A DNA stretch of 64,000 nucleotides from Mycolicibacterium frederiksbergense. Lineage in GTDB: Bacteria; Actinomycetota; Actinomycetes; Mycobacteriales; Mycobacteriaceae. Positions 1 to 9,040 of the stretch are shown piece by piece. A model generated the notes under the pieces. It had not been told where the DNA came from, searched no databases, and worked only from the letters and a program-made list of their open reading frames with translations. Each line of letters begins with the position of its first letter. Position 1 is the first letter of the stretch. The position numbers and the translations under genes were made by a program. The DNA lies in NCBI RefSeq assembly GCF_029893345.1, contig NZ_JARXVE010000003.1:372001-436000 (forward strand), given 5' to 3'.

Positions 1-1290
1 GTGCCCGGCATCGCCCGGGTGCTCGACGTGGCGCACAGCGGATCCGGCGGGCTGATCGTGTCGGAGTGGATTCGCGGCGGTTCGCTGGCCGAGGTCGCCG
101 ACACCTCACCGTCCCCGATCGGCGGCGCGCGTGCCATCCAATCGCTGGCCGCTGCCGCCGAGGCCGCCCACCGCGCCGGCGTGGCGCTGTCCATCGACCA
201 TCCCAGCCGGGTGCGGGTCAGCATCGAAGGTGATGTGGCACTGGCCTTCCCGGCCACCATGCCCGACGCCACCCCCGACGATGACATCCGCGGCATCGGG
301 GCCACGCTGTACGCGCTGCTGGTCAACCGCTGGCCGCTGCCCGAGTCCGGGACGCGCTCGGGCATGGAGCCGGCCGCGCTGGATGCGGCCGGGCAGCCGG
401 TCGAACCACGCACGCTGGACCGCGACATCCCGTTCCAGATCTCGGCGGCGGCTGCCCGGGCGGTACAGCCTGGTGGTGGAATCCGTAGTGCCCCAACTCT
501 TTTGAATCTCCTGCAGCAATCAACCGCGGTTGCGGACCGCACCGAGAACATGGGTTCAGTCGACCGCGCGCCGGCCGCGGCCCCGACCCCGGCGGCCCGG
601 CCAAAGGAGCCTGCCGAGTCCGCCGAAGACGCTGCGGCGACGCACGCCCGGCGACGCAAGGGGGTGTTGATCGGGGTCAGCATCGGCGCCGTCATCCTCA
701 TCGTGGCGCTGGTGGTGATGGCCTCCATCCTCAACCGCATCTTCGGTGACGTCGGCGGGGGCCTCAATCGCGACCAACTGGGGCTGAACGCCCCGGCGAG
801 CAGCACCGAGGACTCCGGCGGCAACTCGGCGGCCGCCGGCAGCACGGTGAAACCCGTTCGGGCCACGGTCTTCTCGCCCGAGGGCGAGCCCGATTCGCCC
901 GATCAGGCCGGCCTGGCCATCGATGGCAAACCGGGCACCAAGTGGTCCTCCGATACGTACGCCGATCCCACCCCGTTCCCCGGATTCAAGAACGGCGTCG
1001 GCCTGATGCTGCAACTGCCGCAGCCCACCGTGGTCGGCTCGGTCACCCTCAACGTGACCAGCACCGGCACCGCGGTGCAGATCCGCTCGGCACAATCGGC
1101 CACACCGACGTCGCTGTCGGACACCACCGAACTGAGCCCGACGACACCGCTGAAGCCCGGCTCCAACACCATCTCGGTGAACAAAGCGTCGTCGACCTCC
1201 TACGTGCTGGTGTGGATCTCGACACTGGGCCACGTGGACGGCAAGAGCCGCACCGATATCTCCGAGGTCACCATCAAAGCCGCATCCTGA
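1..1290 (+). CDS. murJ: MurJ (MviN) lipid II flippase, C-terminal part (5' end outside window)
   Basis: The frame is open from the first base, so only the C-terminal 429 residues are seen. About residues 1-180 resemble a degenerate protein-kinase domain without catalytic motifs. A single membrane segment follows near residues 221-243 (GVLIGVSIGAVILIVALVVM). An extracytoplasmic domain from about 280 to the end resembles a galactose-binding fold (AIDGKPGTKWSS). This is the tail of mycobacterial MurJ, whose membrane flippase domain lies upstream. In the family the intracellular pseudokinase domain is phosphorylated by PknB and recruits FhaA, which is also encoded here at 48747-50216. sigM follows on the same strand, as in M. 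tuberculosis Rv3910-Rv3911. Identity is inferred from this order plus the architecture. Confidence 0.85.
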   Translation: MPGIARVLDVAHSGSGGLIVSEWIRGGSLAEVADTSPSPIGGARAIQSLAAAAEAAHRAGVALSIDHPSRVRVSIEGDVALAFPATMPDATPDDDIRGIGATLYALLVNRWPLPESGTRSGMEPAALDAAGQPVEPRTLDRDIPFQISAAAARAVQPGGGIRSAPTLLNLLQQSTAVADRTENMGSVDRAPAAAPTPAARPKEPAESAEDAAATHARRRKGVLIGVSIGAVILIVALVVMASILNRIFGDVGGGLNRDQLGLNAPASSTEDSGGNSAAAGSTVKPVRATVFSPEGEPDSPDQAGLAIDGKPGTKWSSDTYADPTPFPGFKNGVGLMLQLPQPTVVGSVTLNVTSTGTAVQIRSAQSATPTSLSDTTELSPTTPLKPGSNTISVNKASSTSYVLVWISTLGHVDGKSRTDISEVTIKAAS

Positions 1291-1390
1291 GCAGTTATCC
1301 CCAGTCCTGACAGCGCCTTGACCTGGGGTTTATCCCCCTGCCGGGAAACAAGTGTCCGAGCGCACCTCCGGCAGCGTTTAGGTTCAGCGG

Positions 1391-2032
1391 GTGGGAAGGT
1401 TCGGGGGAGCCAACAAGCCGGCTGAGGCGCACGACGCCGCCGGACGCTCGGATGCCGAGCTGCTGGCCGCCCACGTCGCCGGGGAGCGTTACGCGTTCGA
1501 GGAGCTGGTGCACCGACACCACGGCCAGCTGCGCCGGCTGGCCTTCCTGACCAGCCACCACCACGACGATGCCGACGATGCGCTACAGGACGCGCTGTTG
1601 TCGGCCCATCGCACCGCCGCCTCGTTCCGGTACGACTCGGCGGTGAGCAGCTGGCTGTACCGGATCGTGGTGAACGCCTGCCTGGATCGACTGCGCCGGT
1701 CGCGCAACCAGCCCCGCGTCACCCAGTACGAGCTCAGCCACCTCGGCCACCTGCGGGACCCGGCCGGCGATCCGGCCCCACGGGTGGACACCGCGATAGT
1801 GGTGGAACGGGCCCTGATGCAGCTGCCGGTCGAGCAGCGGGCCGCGGTGGTGGCGGTCGATATGCAGGGCTATTCGGTGGCCGAGACGGCACGGCTGCTC
1901 GGCGTGGCCGAAGGCACCGTGAAGAGCCGGTGTGCCCGCGCCAGGACCAAGCTGGCCCGCATGCTCCAGTATTTTGAAGGCGATGAACGGCAGCCCGCTC
2001 CGACTGCCGTCGGACGGTCCGATCCCTGCTGA
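1391..2032 (+). CDS. sigM: ECF sigma factor SigM
   Basis: This 213-residue protein has the two ECF sigma domains. Region 2 (about residues 20-95) contains DDADDALQDALLSAHRTAASF and WLYRIVVNACLDRLRR. Region 4 (about 138-195) contains LPVEQRAAVVAVDMQGYSV and the helix-turn-helix AETARLLGVAEGTVKSRC. It directs RNA polymerase to a small envelope and stress regulon. The GTG start at 1391 gives the usual family length. The next gene, an anti-sigma factor, begins inside its 3' end, as is usual for co-translated sigma/anti-sigma pairs. Confidence 0.93.
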   Translation: MGRFGGANKPAEAHDAAGRSDAELLAAHVAGERYAFEELVHRHHGQLRRLAFLTSHHHDDADDALQDALLSAHRTAASFRYDSAVSSWLYRIVVNACLDRLRRSRNQPRVTQYELSHLGHLRDPAGDPAPRVDTAIVVERALMQLPVEQRAAVVAVDMQGYSVAETARLLGVAEGTVKSRCARARTKLARMLQYFEGDERQPAPTAVGRSDPC

Positions 2033-2708
2033 GCTGCTTGCCGATCTGCAGGCCGGGCTGCTCGACGATGCCACCGCCGCGCGCGTCCGGCTGCGGGTGC
2101 GCACCGACCCGCAGGCCGCGGCCACCCTGGCCGCCCTCGATCAGGTCCGCCGCGATCTCGCCGAGTTGGGCCAGGACGCCGATTCGGCTCCCCCGGTGCC
2201 GGCCGAGGTCACCGCACGGATCACCGAGGTACTGCGAGCCGAGCCGGGCCTGCCGTCGGCGAGGCGCTGGAGGTTGGTTGCCGCCGCTGTGGGTGGGTGT
2301 GCGGTCGTAGTGGCCGCCGTGCTGGGCGTCAGCATGCTGCTGCGCCCACCGGGACCAGCACGCTCGACAATGACCAGCCTCGGCCAGATCACGGTGTCAC
2401 CGCCACGGTCGGCGATCGGCCTGTCCGAATCGCAGCTCCTCGATCTGCTCTCGGTGCCGCCCGAACTGGGGCCGCTGGCCGATCCACGGCACCGCACAGC
2501 CTGCCTGGCGGCGCTGGGTTACCCGTCCGGCGTCCGGATTCTGGGCGCCCGTCCTCTCGATGTCGCGGGATCCCGGGGAGTGCTGGTGCTCTTGCCCGCC
2601 GATACGCCGGACACCGTCGTCGCCCTGGTGGTCGCAGCGGACTGTGACGCCGGCCACGCCGGGCTGCTGGCCGACACGATGGTGAAACGACCGGTGAATA
2701 ACCCGTAA
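1983..2708 (+). CDS. rsmA: Anti-sigma-M factor (membrane-anchored)
   Basis: This 241-residue protein starts at an ATG inside the 3' end of sigM (50-bp overlap). A longer in-frame start at 1932 lies deeper in sigM and is less likely. The N-terminal part (about 1-90) is soluble and would bind the sigma factor. One membrane helix follows near 95-119 (WRLVAAAVGGCAVVVAAVLG), then an extracytoplasmic domain of about 120 residues. Position and topology match the SigM anti-sigma factor of mycobacteria (Rv3912). No zinc-binding HxxxCxxC motif is visible, so it is not a ZAS-type redox sensor. Confidence 0.85.
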   Translation: MNGSPLRLPSDGPIPAELLADLQAGLLDDATAARVRLRVRTDPQAAATLAALDQVRRDLAELGQDADSAPPVPAEVTARITEVLRAEPGLPSARRWRLVAAAVGGCAVVVAAVLGVSMLLRPPGPARSTMTSLGQITVSPPRSAIGLSESQLLDLLSVPPELGPLADPRHRTACLAALGYPSGVRILGARPLDVAGSRGVLVLLPADTPDTVVALVVAADCDAGHAGLLADTMVKRPVNNP

Positions 2709-2727
2709 TCGGTCCCACGAGTCCGGC

Positions 2728-2755
2728 GGGAACACATCCGGCTTAGGCTGGCGTT
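2728..2755 (+). promoter_or_regulatory. Candidate SigH-type ECF promoter upstream of trxB
   Basis: GGGAACA (2728-2734) is followed after 17 bases by CGTT (2752-2755), about 33 bp before the trxB start. This fits the mycobacterial SigH consensus GGGAAYA-N16/17-CGTT. The thioredoxin reductase/thioredoxin operon is a known SigH target in mycobacteria. Activity is inferred. Confidence 0.6.
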
Positions 2756-2788
2756 ACTACCCGTGCCGAGAACGGCAGAAAGGTCGAG

Positions 2789-3724
<936 letters not shown>

Positions 3725-3758
3725 CCCCCAACAGGTTTCGACCCGACAGGAGAGCTTT

Positions 3759-4091
3759 ATGAGTGCGGACAGCGCGACAGTAACGGTCACCGATGATTCG
3801 TTCTCCGACGACGTCCTGACCAGCAGCACCCCGGTGTTGGTGGATTTCTGGGCCACGTGGTGCGGGCCGTGCAAGATGGTCGCCCCGGTACTGGAGGAGA
3901 TCGCTGCCGAGAAGTCCGGTGCGTTGCGGGTGGCCAAGATCGACGTGGACGCCAACCCGGCCACTGCCCGTGACTTCCAGGTGGTGTCGATCCCGACGAT
4001 GATCCTGTTCAAGGACGGCGCCCCGGTCAAGCGCATCGTGGGGGCCAAGGGCAAGGCCGCGCTGCTGCGCGAGCTTGCCGACGCACTCTGA
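3759..4091 (+). CDS. trxA: Thioredoxin
   Basis: This 110-residue thioredoxin has the active site W34-C-G-P-C38, the conserved cis-proline segment VVSIPTMILF and a glycine-rich C-terminus (VGAKGKAALLREL). The ATG at 3759 is preceded by AGGAGAG. A longer frame reaching back into trxB is an artefact. It is the partner of the TrxB encoded just upstream and corresponds to M. tuberculosis TrxC (Rv3914). Confidence 0.96.
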   Translation: MSADSATVTVTDDSFSDDVLTSSTPVLVDFWATWCGPCKMVAPVLEEIAAEKSGALRVAKIDVDANPATARDFQVVSIPTMILFKDGAPVKRIVGAKGKAALLRELADAL

Positions 4092-4202
4092 CGCCAGGCC
4101 CTACCCGGATACGCTTGGCGTTTTCCGGTATGTGGCCGAAGTCTGAGACAATGCTGACGAGCTAGTCCGGCAGATGGCCGGAGGCCAGCATGGAGGGGCC
4201 GA

Positions 4203-5393
4203 ATGTCGAGTCTGCGTCGCGGTGATCGTGGCGGAGCCGTCACCGAGATCCGGGCAGCATTGGCCGCGTTGGGTCTCATCGACAATTCAGACGACGAGCT
4301 GAGCACCGGTAAGCATGTGGCGCTCGACGCATTCGATGACGAGCTGGACCACGCCGTGCGGGCGTTTCAGCAGCACCGTGGTCTGCTGGTGGACGGCGTC
4401 GTCGGTGAGGCCACCTATCGTGCCCTGCGGGAGGCCTCCTACCGGCTCGGTGCGCGCACCCTGACCCACCAGTTCGGTGCGCCCATGTACGGCGACGACG
4501 TGGCAACCCTGCAGGCTCGCCTGCAGGACCTGGGTTTCTACACCGGTCTGGTGGACGGGCACTTCGGCCTGCAGACCCACAACGCGCTGTCCTCCTACCA
4601 GCGCGAGTACGGCCTGTACCCCGACGGCATCTGCGGGCCGGAAACCTTGCGCTCGCTGTACTTCCTGGGTTCCCGGGTGACCGGTGGGTCACCGCACGCG
4701 ATCCGGGAGGAAGAGCTGGTCCGTAGCTCGGGTCCGCAGCTTTCGGGTAAGCACGTCATCATCGATCCAGGCCGTGGCGGCGCCGACCACGGGATGATCA
4801 TGCAGGGGCCCGACGGCCCGATCAGTGAAGCCGACATCCTGTGGGACTTGGCAAGCCGGCTGGAAGGTCGGATGACCGCGATCGGTATGGAGACGTTCAT
4901 CTCGCGGCCCGCCAATCGCAGCCCGCTGGACTCCGAACGCGCTCAGACGGCCAACACCGTGGGTGCCGATCTGATGATCAGCCTGCGGTGTGCGGCTCAA
5001 CCATCCCCCGCCGCCAGTGGGGTGGCTTCGTTCCATTTCGGCAATTCCCACGGATCGGCCTCGACCATCGGTCGTAACCTGGCCGACTTCATTCAGCGGG
5101 AAGTGGTGGCCCGCACCGGGTTACGTGATTGTCGGACCCACGGCCGGACCTGGGATCTGCTGCGCCTGACCCGGATGCCCACGGTCCAGGTGGACGTCGG
5201 TTACATCACCAATCCGCACGATCGCGGCCTGCTGCTGTCCACCCAGACTCGCGACGCCATCGCCGAGGGCATCCTTGCCGCCGTCAAGCGGCTCTACCTG
5301 TTGGGCAAAAACGACCGTCCGACAGGGACTTTCACTTTCGCTGAGCTGCTGGCCCACGAACTGTCGGTCGAGCAAGCCGGCCGCGGCGCGTGA
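4203..5393 (+). CDS. cwlM: CwlM, amidase-like regulator of peptidoglycan synthesis
   Basis: This 396-residue protein has no signal peptide. Two peptidoglycan-binding-1-like repeats (about 5-77 and 93-152) precede an N-acetylmuramoyl-L-alanine amidase (Amidase_3) domain (about 182-365). Two zinc-ligand positions are not histidine: IIDPGR191GG in place of PGHGG, and ISLR262 in place of the SLHA-type histidine. Catalysis is therefore unlikely. In mycobacteria CwlM is cytoplasmic and, when phosphorylated by PknB, activates MurA. The key phosphosite context near Thr374 (DRPTGTFTF) is present. A GGAG-type site precedes the ATG. Confidence 0.93.
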   Translation: MSSLRRGDRGGAVTEIRAALAALGLIDNSDDELSTGKHVALDAFDDELDHAVRAFQQHRGLLVDGVVGEATYRALREASYRLGARTLTHQFGAPMYGDDVATLQARLQDLGFYTGLVDGHFGLQTHNALSSYQREYGLYPDGICGPETLRSLYFLGSRVTGGSPHAIREEELVRSSGPQLSGKHVIIDPGRGGADHGMIMQGPDGPISEADILWDLASRLEGRMTAIGMETFISRPANRSPLDSERAQTANTVGADLMISLRCAAQPSPAASGVASFHFGNSHGSASTIGRNLADFIQREVVARTGLRDCRTHGRTWDLLRLTRMPTVQVDVGYITNPHDRGLLLSTQTRDAIAEGILAAVKRLYLLGKNDRPTGTFTFAELLAHELSVEQAGRGA

Positions 5394-5524
5394 GCGCGTA
5401 AACGCCAATTCAGCCTGAGCGCGTGAGCGGCCCGGAAGCCCATGCCCGTTTCGTCATGTGACACGTTGCATCAGGCGCCTCGCGGTTACCGAAAGACGCG
5501 GATCCCGGGACCACTGTGCGGGAT

Positions 5525-6913
5525 TCACCGCAGCTCGGCGAGCGGCCCGTCCGGATCCAGCGGAGCGCAGCTGTCCTTGCCGACGGTCGTCGAGCAGTGC
5601 GCCGCGGGGATCACCGGCCGATACCCCGGAGCGGTACCACCGTCGCGGGTGATCTGCGTGTAGGTCGCCACGGCGTCAGTTGGCACCCGCTTCAATGCCG
5701 GGTCACCCAGTGCATCGACCATGTACAGGCCGAAACGTGGCTGGTAACTTCCCCATTCGTAGTTGTCGACCAATGACCAGTAGTTGTAGCCAATGATCGG
5801 GATGCCGTCGGCCTTGGCTCGCTGCAGCCAGAACACTGTGTCACCGAGGTACTGCGACCGGGTTACCCCGTCGGACCGCGGCTTGCCGTTGTCGGTGACC
5901 ATCCCGTTCTCGACGACATAGATCGGCAGGCCCGGATACTGCTCGGCGTAGTGGCGCGCCACGTAGTAGATGTCCTCAGGCTGCAGCTTGATGTTCCATC
6001 TCGCCGCCATACTCTGAGCCGATGCCGGATTGTCCTGGGCTGTCCCGGTGTAGTAGTCGAAGCCCAGATAGTCGAGGCTGTCCTTGACCCGGTCGAAGAA
6101 CGATCCCTCGACGCCTTTAACGCCGAAACCAGCGAACTGTGCCAACACATCTGGCGGGATGTATGCCTCATTGGTGGTGACCTTGGCGTTCGGATCTGCG
6201 TCGTGGGCCGCCCGGTACACCGCCCGGTGCGCATCCGCGACCCGGTCGAGGAACGTGTCGAACTGGTCAGGTTTGATCGCGCCGGTGCGTATTTCCATCG
6301 CGCCGAAGGCCAGTGGTTCGTTCACGCTGACCCACAGAACGCCCTGTCCCGCATAGCGTTTGGTGATTGCCTTTGCGAAGTCGTCGAACGCTGCCACGTT
6401 GTTCATGAATCCGCCACGGTCGGCGATCCACCCGGGATAGACCCAGTGCATCAGCGTGATCATCGGCGTCATGCCGTTCTTGCGCAGCGTCGCAACCACG
6501 TCGTCGTAGTAGGCCAGCTCCGTCTCGTCCCATTCCCCGGGTGCTGGCATCACTCGCGCCCATTCGACACCCAATCGAAAAGTGTTGACGCCCATGGCAT
6601 GTGCGTTGGCGATGTCTTCGTGGTAGCGGTGCCGGAAGTCGTCGGCCTGCTTGTACGGGTCGACCGGACCGGCTCCCAAAGGATCAGATCCGGGCACCAT
6701 CGGCTTGCCGGCCGTCCGGTCGACATACCGGCGCCAATTGCTGTCGCGCGCATCTCCTTCCACCTGGTAGCCGGCTGTGGCGGTACCCCAGTAGAAGTTG
6801 CGGTCCCAGGCCGCCCCCTTGTTCTCGGTCTCCTGTCGCGCGTCGCACGCAGAGACACACAGTGTGATGGCGAGGGCAGAAGCCAACAAGCCCCTGTTCC
6901 ATTTCGTCTTCAT
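5525..6913 (-). CDS. Secreted glycoside hydrolase family 1 (beta-glycosidase) lipoprotein
   Basis: This 462-residue protein starts with a lipoprotein signal peptide ending in VSA-C23. A full GH1 barrel follows: the N-terminal NFYWGTATAGYQVEG, the acid/base glutamate in VNE199P and the nucleophile in VVE335NG. Both catalytic glutamates are present, so activity on a beta-linked sugar at the cell surface is expected; the substrate is unknown. A frame extending to 7027 overlaps the upstream tetR gene and is rejected. The gene sits 28 bp after a TetR-family gene on the same strand, with a palindrome in the gap. It is absent from this position in M. tuberculosis. Confidence 0.88.
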   Translation of the reverse strand: MKTKWNRGLLASALAITLCVSACDARQETENKGAAWDRNFYWGTATAGYQVEGDARDSNWRRYVDRTAGKPMVPGSDPLGAGPVDPYKQADDFRHRYHEDIANAHAMGVNTFRLGVEWARVMPAPGEWDETELAYYDDVVATLRKNGMTPMITLMHWVYPGWIADRGGFMNNVAAFDDFAKAITKRYAGQGVLWVSVNEPLAFGAMEIRTGAIKPDQFDTFLDRVADAHRAVYRAAHDADPNAKVTTNEAYIPPDVLAQFAGFGVKGVEGSFFDRVKDSLDYLGFDYYTGTAQDNPASAQSMAARWNIKLQPEDIYYVARHYAEQYPGLPIYVVENGMVTDNGKPRSDGVTRSQYLGDTVFWLQRAKADGIPIIGYNYWSLVDNYEWGSYQPRFGLYMVDALGDPALKRVPTDAVATYTQITRDGGTAPGYRPVIPAAHCSTTVGKDSCAPLDPDGPLAELR

Positions 6914-6941
6914 AGAAAAACCATACACTGCACGGTTTCTA
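6913..6941. promoter_or_regulatory. Interrupted palindrome between tetR and the GH1 gene (candidate operator)
   Basis: On the minus strand TAGAAACC (6941-6934) is mirrored by GGTTTTTCTA (6922-6913), with an 11-nt centre. The arms match TAGAAA/TTTCTA and ACC/GGT. The palindrome fills the gap exactly: one side touches the stop codon of the TetR gene and the other runs into the ATG of the glycosidase. Size and symmetry fit a TetR operator, but an RNA hairpin limiting translation is also possible. Confidence 0.5.
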
Positions 6942-7523
6942 TCAGGCGAGCAGCTTCTCCCACACCGTGCGGACGTGGTCTCCCATGTCGATCGACGGAT
7001 CGGACATCCACTGGATCTGGATGCCATCCGCCGCGGAAATCAGTGCGGCAGCAACGAATTCGGCGTCAACGCGCGCCGGTACGATGCCCGCGGCCTGCCG
7101 CCCCCGCACATAATCAGCGATGCCGCCCCGCATCCACTCGTACCTTCCGCGCAGATACTGCGCAGCCGGATGAGACGGGTCGACCGCCGCCGCGGCCGCC
7201 AACGACAGGTAAACCGTCCCCAACCCGGGCTTGCTCGCCTTGTCCACCATGGCCTGTGCGAGCGCCTCACCGGGATCGACACCGACGTCCGAATTCCGGT
7301 ACCACTCTTCGAATTTCGCGTCGCCGTCGCGCTGGATCTCGGTGAGCAGGAGATCGCGCGTCGGGAAGTAGTGCATCAGGCCGGCCAAGCTGATATCGGC
7401 TTCCTTGGCGATCACCCGCATCGACGCGCCGGCCTCACCATCGCGTTCGAGGACTGCGAGTGCAGCCGCCTTGATCTCCGCACGCTTGGCCTCACCCTTG
7501 GCATACCGCCCCACAGCTGGCAT
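6942..7523 (-). CDS. TetR-family transcriptional regulator
   Basis: This 193-residue protein has an N-terminal TetR helix-turn-helix (about 10-57; AGASMRVIAKEADISLAGLM and HYFPTRDLLLTEI). The C-terminal ligand domain is of the BetI/TetR_C_6 kind (AAALISAADGIQIQWM). The ATG at 7523 is preferred; a GTG two codons upstream (7529) is possible. It lies directly upstream of the secreted GH1 glycosidase on the same strand and probably controls it together with itself. The inducer is unknown. Confidence 0.85.
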   Translation of the reverse strand: MPAVGRYAKGEAKRAEIKAAALAVLERDGEAGASMRVIAKEADISLAGLMHYFPTRDLLLTEIQRDGDAKFEEWYRNSDVGVDPGEALAQAMVDKASKPGLGTVYLSLAAAAAVDPSHPAAQYLRGRYEWMRGGIADYVRGRQAAGIVPARVDAEFVAAALISAADGIQIQWMSDPSIDMGDHVRTVWEKLLA

Positions 7524-7545
7524 GACCACAGGCTAAGGCTCGACC

Positions 7546-7678
7546 GTGGTCACTTCCAACCTGCCGCCCGGGAGACTGTCTTCGACAATGTCACCGCTAC
7601 ACCGGCTTGGGAAGTACCTACCAATCACGACCAGGTGCCGGAGTGGATGCCTGCGCGCAGGGTCGTCCTCGAAAGAGC
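7546..7678 (+). pseudogene. SRPBCC-family gene, 5' fragment interrupted by a transposon end
   Basis: The plus-strand frame covering about 7560-7678 encodes TVFDNVTATPAWEV and then HDQVPEWMPARRVVLERA, typical of the N-terminal half of SRPBCC (polyketide cyclase/dehydrase-like) proteins. It is cut at 7678 by the TGT terminus of a Tn7-like end. The remaining C-terminal half is found at 11516-11822. A frameshift near the start is likely, because the GTG at 7546 is in another frame. Confidence 0.6.
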
Positions 7679-7756
7679 TGTCCGTGGCCAACTGACCTGA
7701 GGTATTGCCAAGCTATGTGAGGCATCAGCGTGTCTTTGCCAGGTTATCTGAGGCAT
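7679..7756 (+). repeat. Left terminus of outer element with three 17-bp repeats
   Basis: After the terminal TGTCCGT come GGCCAACTGACCTGAGG (7686-7702), TGCCAAGCTATGTGAGG (7706-7722) and TGCCAGGTTATCTGAGG (7737-7753), separated by 3 and 14 bases. This 7-17-3-17-14-17 spacing is identical to that of the right end of the inner element (10855-10929). The second spacer even shares the bases GCGTGTCTT. Repeats of this kind in Tn7-like ends are bound by TnsB. Confidence 0.65.
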
Positions 7757-7902
7757 GGCAGTGCTACCGGGATGACGACCGCAGACGACACACGCGCTGT
7801 GCATCGCCTGATCACACTCGCGCCTTCCAAGCGCTGGATTGCTGGTCAAGTAGTCAAGTTGCAGGCTCTGAGCGAGCTGGTGAGATTCACGGGCCCGGCT
7901 CG

Positions 7903-7938
7903 TCAGCGGGCGACTGCTTGAACAAAGCTGAGGATGCG
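7903..7938 (-). pseudogene. Alpha/beta-hydrolase pseudogene, 3' end displaced by the inner element
   Basis: On the minus strand this stretch encodes the last residues of the hydrolase, LSFVQAVAR followed by a stop. It is in frame with the part at 10930 and above once the inner element and one copy of the ATGCG duplication are removed: the joined text reads ADEMNDRILSFVQAVAR-stop. Confidence 0.6.
7934..7938. repeat. Target-site duplication ATGCG (left copy)
   Basis: ATGCG lies directly before the TGT terminus at 7939. The same five bases directly follow the ACA terminus at 10929. Five-base duplications are characteristic of Tn7-family insertion. Confidence 0.85.
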
Positions 7939-7962
7939 TGTCCGTTCTCATTGAATCTGGGG
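7939..7962 (+). repeat. Left terminus of inner Tn7-like element
   Basis: TGTCCGT (7939-7945) is followed by TCTCATTGAATCTGGGG (7946-7962), identical to the innermost repeat of the right end. A weaker copy, TCTCACAATGTCACGGC, lies at 7982-7998. Confidence 0.8.
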
Positions 7963-8084
7963 CAACTCACCTTCAGTCAGTTCTCACAATGTCACGGCAG
8001 TTGTTGCCAGCTGTGGTGGTCAGAGTTTGTGGAGTAGACGCGCCGTTGTTCTACCGAGCCGACGAGCCGGGGCGTACGAGGCTG

Positions 8085-8978
8085 TCACGGTATGAGGACT
8101 CGTCGTCCTCGTGTGTGTCCGGCCTGGCTGTCGGATTGTGCGGTCGCCGCGTCTGCCAACGGGTAGGACTTCTCGATCGGGATCCGGAGCAGACCTGCGT
8201 CGATGAGCTCGACCGCTATGTTCAGGGCGACGAACATGTCGCCTCCGACGCCGAGGAAGCGGACTCCGAGCGAGGGCCCTGAGAGGTCGGCAATCGTGAC
8301 GACTCGGTCCGGGTTCCCAGTTATGGAGACGAGGTCGGCGATGACGCCGGAGCCTGCCACGTCGATGGCGGCGTCGACCTGCCCGTACTCGCCGACGCGG
8401 TCTGTCCAGCCGTCGCCGTAAGTGGTCACGAGCGCCCCGAGGCCGCGCACATACTCCTGATTGGCCGAACCCGCTGTCCCGATGACTGTGATCCCGCGGG
8501 CAACGGCGATTTGCACAGCAGCGGATCCGACTCCGCCGGAGGCGCCGCTGACGAGCAGAGTCTGGCCTGCCTCGACGCCTACTTCCCGGATGGCGCGCAG
8601 TGCGGTCTCAACGACGGAGGGGTACCCGGCAGCCTCGGCGAAGCTCAGCGATGAGGGAAGGGGTGCCCATGAGGTTAGGACGGCATGCTCGGCGTAGGTG
8701 TCGAGGCCGCGGCCGAAGACAGCGTCCCCTTCCTGGATGCCGGTGACACCGTCGCCGACCTCGTCGACGATCCCTGAGGCGTCCTGTCCGATGCCGGAGG
8801 GAAGGCTGATCGGGTGCGACTCCTGGCGTTGACCGAGTCGTATCCTCCAGTCGACGGGGTTGACCCCCGCGGCGCTTACGGAGATACGGATCTGGCCTTC
8901 CGCCGCATGCGGAGGCTCGGCGTCGATGAAGCGCAGAACGTCAGGGCCACCGAACTCCGAAAAGCTGATCATCTTCAT
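8085..8978 (-). CDS. NAD(P)-dependent quinone oxidoreductase / MDR-family dehydrogenase (transposon cargo)
   Basis: This protein of about 297 residues belongs to the zinc-independent medium-chain reductase (quinone oxidoreductase-like) family. The N-terminal GroES-like half contains SFSEFGGPDVLRF and SAAGVNPVDWRIR. The NAD(P)-binding half contains LLVSGASGGVGSAAVQIA. No zinc-ligand cysteines or histidines are apparent. It ends normally in RRVLIP. The ATG at 8978 fits the family start; the ATG at 8990 is possible and neither has a clear Shine-Dalgarno. It is divergent from a TetR gene, with operator-like repeats between. The pair probably senses and detoxifies an electrophile or quinone. It lies inside the inner Tn7-like element. 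Confidence 0.88.
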   Translation of the reverse strand: MKMISFSEFGGPDVLRFIDAEPPHAAEGQIRISVSAAGVNPVDWRIRLGQRQESHPISLPSGIGQDASGIVDEVGDGVTGIQEGDAVFGRGLDTYAEHAVLTSWAPLPSSLSFAEAAGYPSVVETALRAIREVGVEAGQTLLVSGASGGVGSAAVQIAVARGITVIGTAGSANQEYVRGLGALVTTYGDGWTDRVGEYGQVDAAIDVAGSGVIADLVSITGNPDRVVTIADLSGPSLGVRFLGVGGDMFVALNIAVELIDAGLLRIPIEKSYPLADAATAQSDSQAGHTRGRRVLIP

Positions 8979-8994
8979 GAGGGCGACCATAGCG

Positions 8995-9022
8995 CTAACC
9001 GTTAGTGTTTCAGAACGGTTAG
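8995..9022. promoter_or_regulatory. Candidate TetR operator in the divergent promoter
   Basis: CTAACCGTTAG (8995-9005) is a palindrome apart from its central base, and AACGGTTAG (9014-9022) repeats most of it. Both lie between the divergent oxidoreductase and TetR starts, where they could repress both genes. Confidence 0.6.
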
Positions 9023-9040
9023 TGTTGTTTAGGATGAAGC

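Noticed and set aside
5951..7345. A 464-codon plus-strand frame over the GH1 and tetR genes
   Set aside because: The minus-strand genes have intact catalytic and DNA-binding motifs; the plus frame is Arg/His-rich with none.
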